NCBI GenBank assembly: GCA_016288675.1
Contig: JAEELC010000126.1
Span: forward strand, 1 to 5,461
Direction of reading: 5' to 3'
DNA length: 5,461 bases
Source: Acholeplasmatales bacterium
GTDB taxonomy: Bacteria > Bacillota_I > Bacilli_A > Acholeplasmatales > Anaeroplasmataceae
The translations under genes and the position numbers were made by a program. Below, one piece after another: positions 5,407 through 5,461 of this stretch. Each line of letters begins with the position of its first letter. The first letter of the stretch is position 1. Under the pieces are notes generated by a model, which made no database searches, was not told the origin of the DNA, and was given only the letters and a program-made list of their open reading frames with translations.

Positions 5407-5461
5407 CCTAAGAATTTTAATAATTTCTCGTTTTGACATTCATTAAAAATATATTCTGGTG
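5400..5461 (-). CDS. C-terminal end of an unidentified gene (5' part outside window)
   Basis: One minus-strand frame is open from the right edge and reads 19 codons, PEYIFNECQNEKLLKFLGK, then TAA at 5400-5402. The other two minus frames hit stops within this stretch. A terminator overlaps the stop exactly as expected at a gene end, which is the main reason to believe it. The tail looks like an ordinary amphipathic soluble helix (NEKLLKFLG). Nineteen residues are too few to name a family. Confidence 0.7.
   Translation of the reverse strand, partial: PEYIFNECQNEKLLKFLGK

Noticed and set aside
1..5461. CRISPR array, tRNA, insertion sequence or riboswitch
   Set aside because: I looked for regularly spaced repeats, cloverleaf-like arms, transposase motifs and long structured leaders and found none. 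Leaders before the intact genes are only about 20-30 bases.
1..5461. Alternative genetic code with UGA as tryptophan, given the low GC
   Set aside because: Tryptophans in map, the PAQR protein and the regulator are encoded by TGG, no in-frame TGA needs explaining, and the broken gene's stops are TAA and TAG.

Overview
The window is low-GC, AT-rich DNA with compact genes, strong hairpin-plus-T-tract terminators, AGAGG/AGAAGG-type ribosome binding sites and ordinary TGG tryptophan codons. This points to a Bacillota (Firmicutes) chromosome, probably a gut-type Clostridia or Erysipelotrichia relative. That placement is inferred from style and protein flavour, not from a marker gene. I see no rRNA, tRNA, CRISPR array, transposase or phage gene.

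Layout from left to right. Positions 1-793 (+) hold the 3' part of a TIM-barrel sugar phosphate isomerase/epimerase gene, closed by a strong terminator at 796-842. A doubtful 99-residue membrane ORF lies at 875-1174 (-). A two-gene operon reads leftwards: map (methionine aminopeptidase, 1956-2774), then a hemolysin III/TrhA-type PAQR membrane protein (1193-1954). The two are one base apart, share a promoter at 2812-2840 and end in a terminator at 1154-1191. Diverging from map is a DnaQ-like DEDDh 3'-5' exonuclease gene (2884-3576, +), with an extended -10 element and a terminator built into its last codons.

The right half reads leftwards. Positions 3579-4432 contain what look like two small ORFs. 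Translating the whole strand shows one broken gene for a membrane-anchored extracytoplasmic protein, interrupted by an in-frame TAA right after the anchor and by a one-base frameshift about 400 bases further on. Upstream of it is an XRE-family regulator with a four-helix membrane domain (4570-5172), with repeated GCAACCAAT elements in and above its promoter that look like an autoregulatory operator. The window ends in the last 19 codons of another leftward gene (5400-5461), whose stop lies inside a perfect palindromic terminator.

The genes are mostly unrelated housekeeping and accessory functions, not a pathway. map and the PAQR gene are clearly co-transcribed. The regulator and the broken gene are separated by a terminator, so a functional link between them is unproven. 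I did not find a convincing new multi-gene system. The items most worth checking are the broken gene, the regulator with its operator, and the shared convergent gene-end palindrome.
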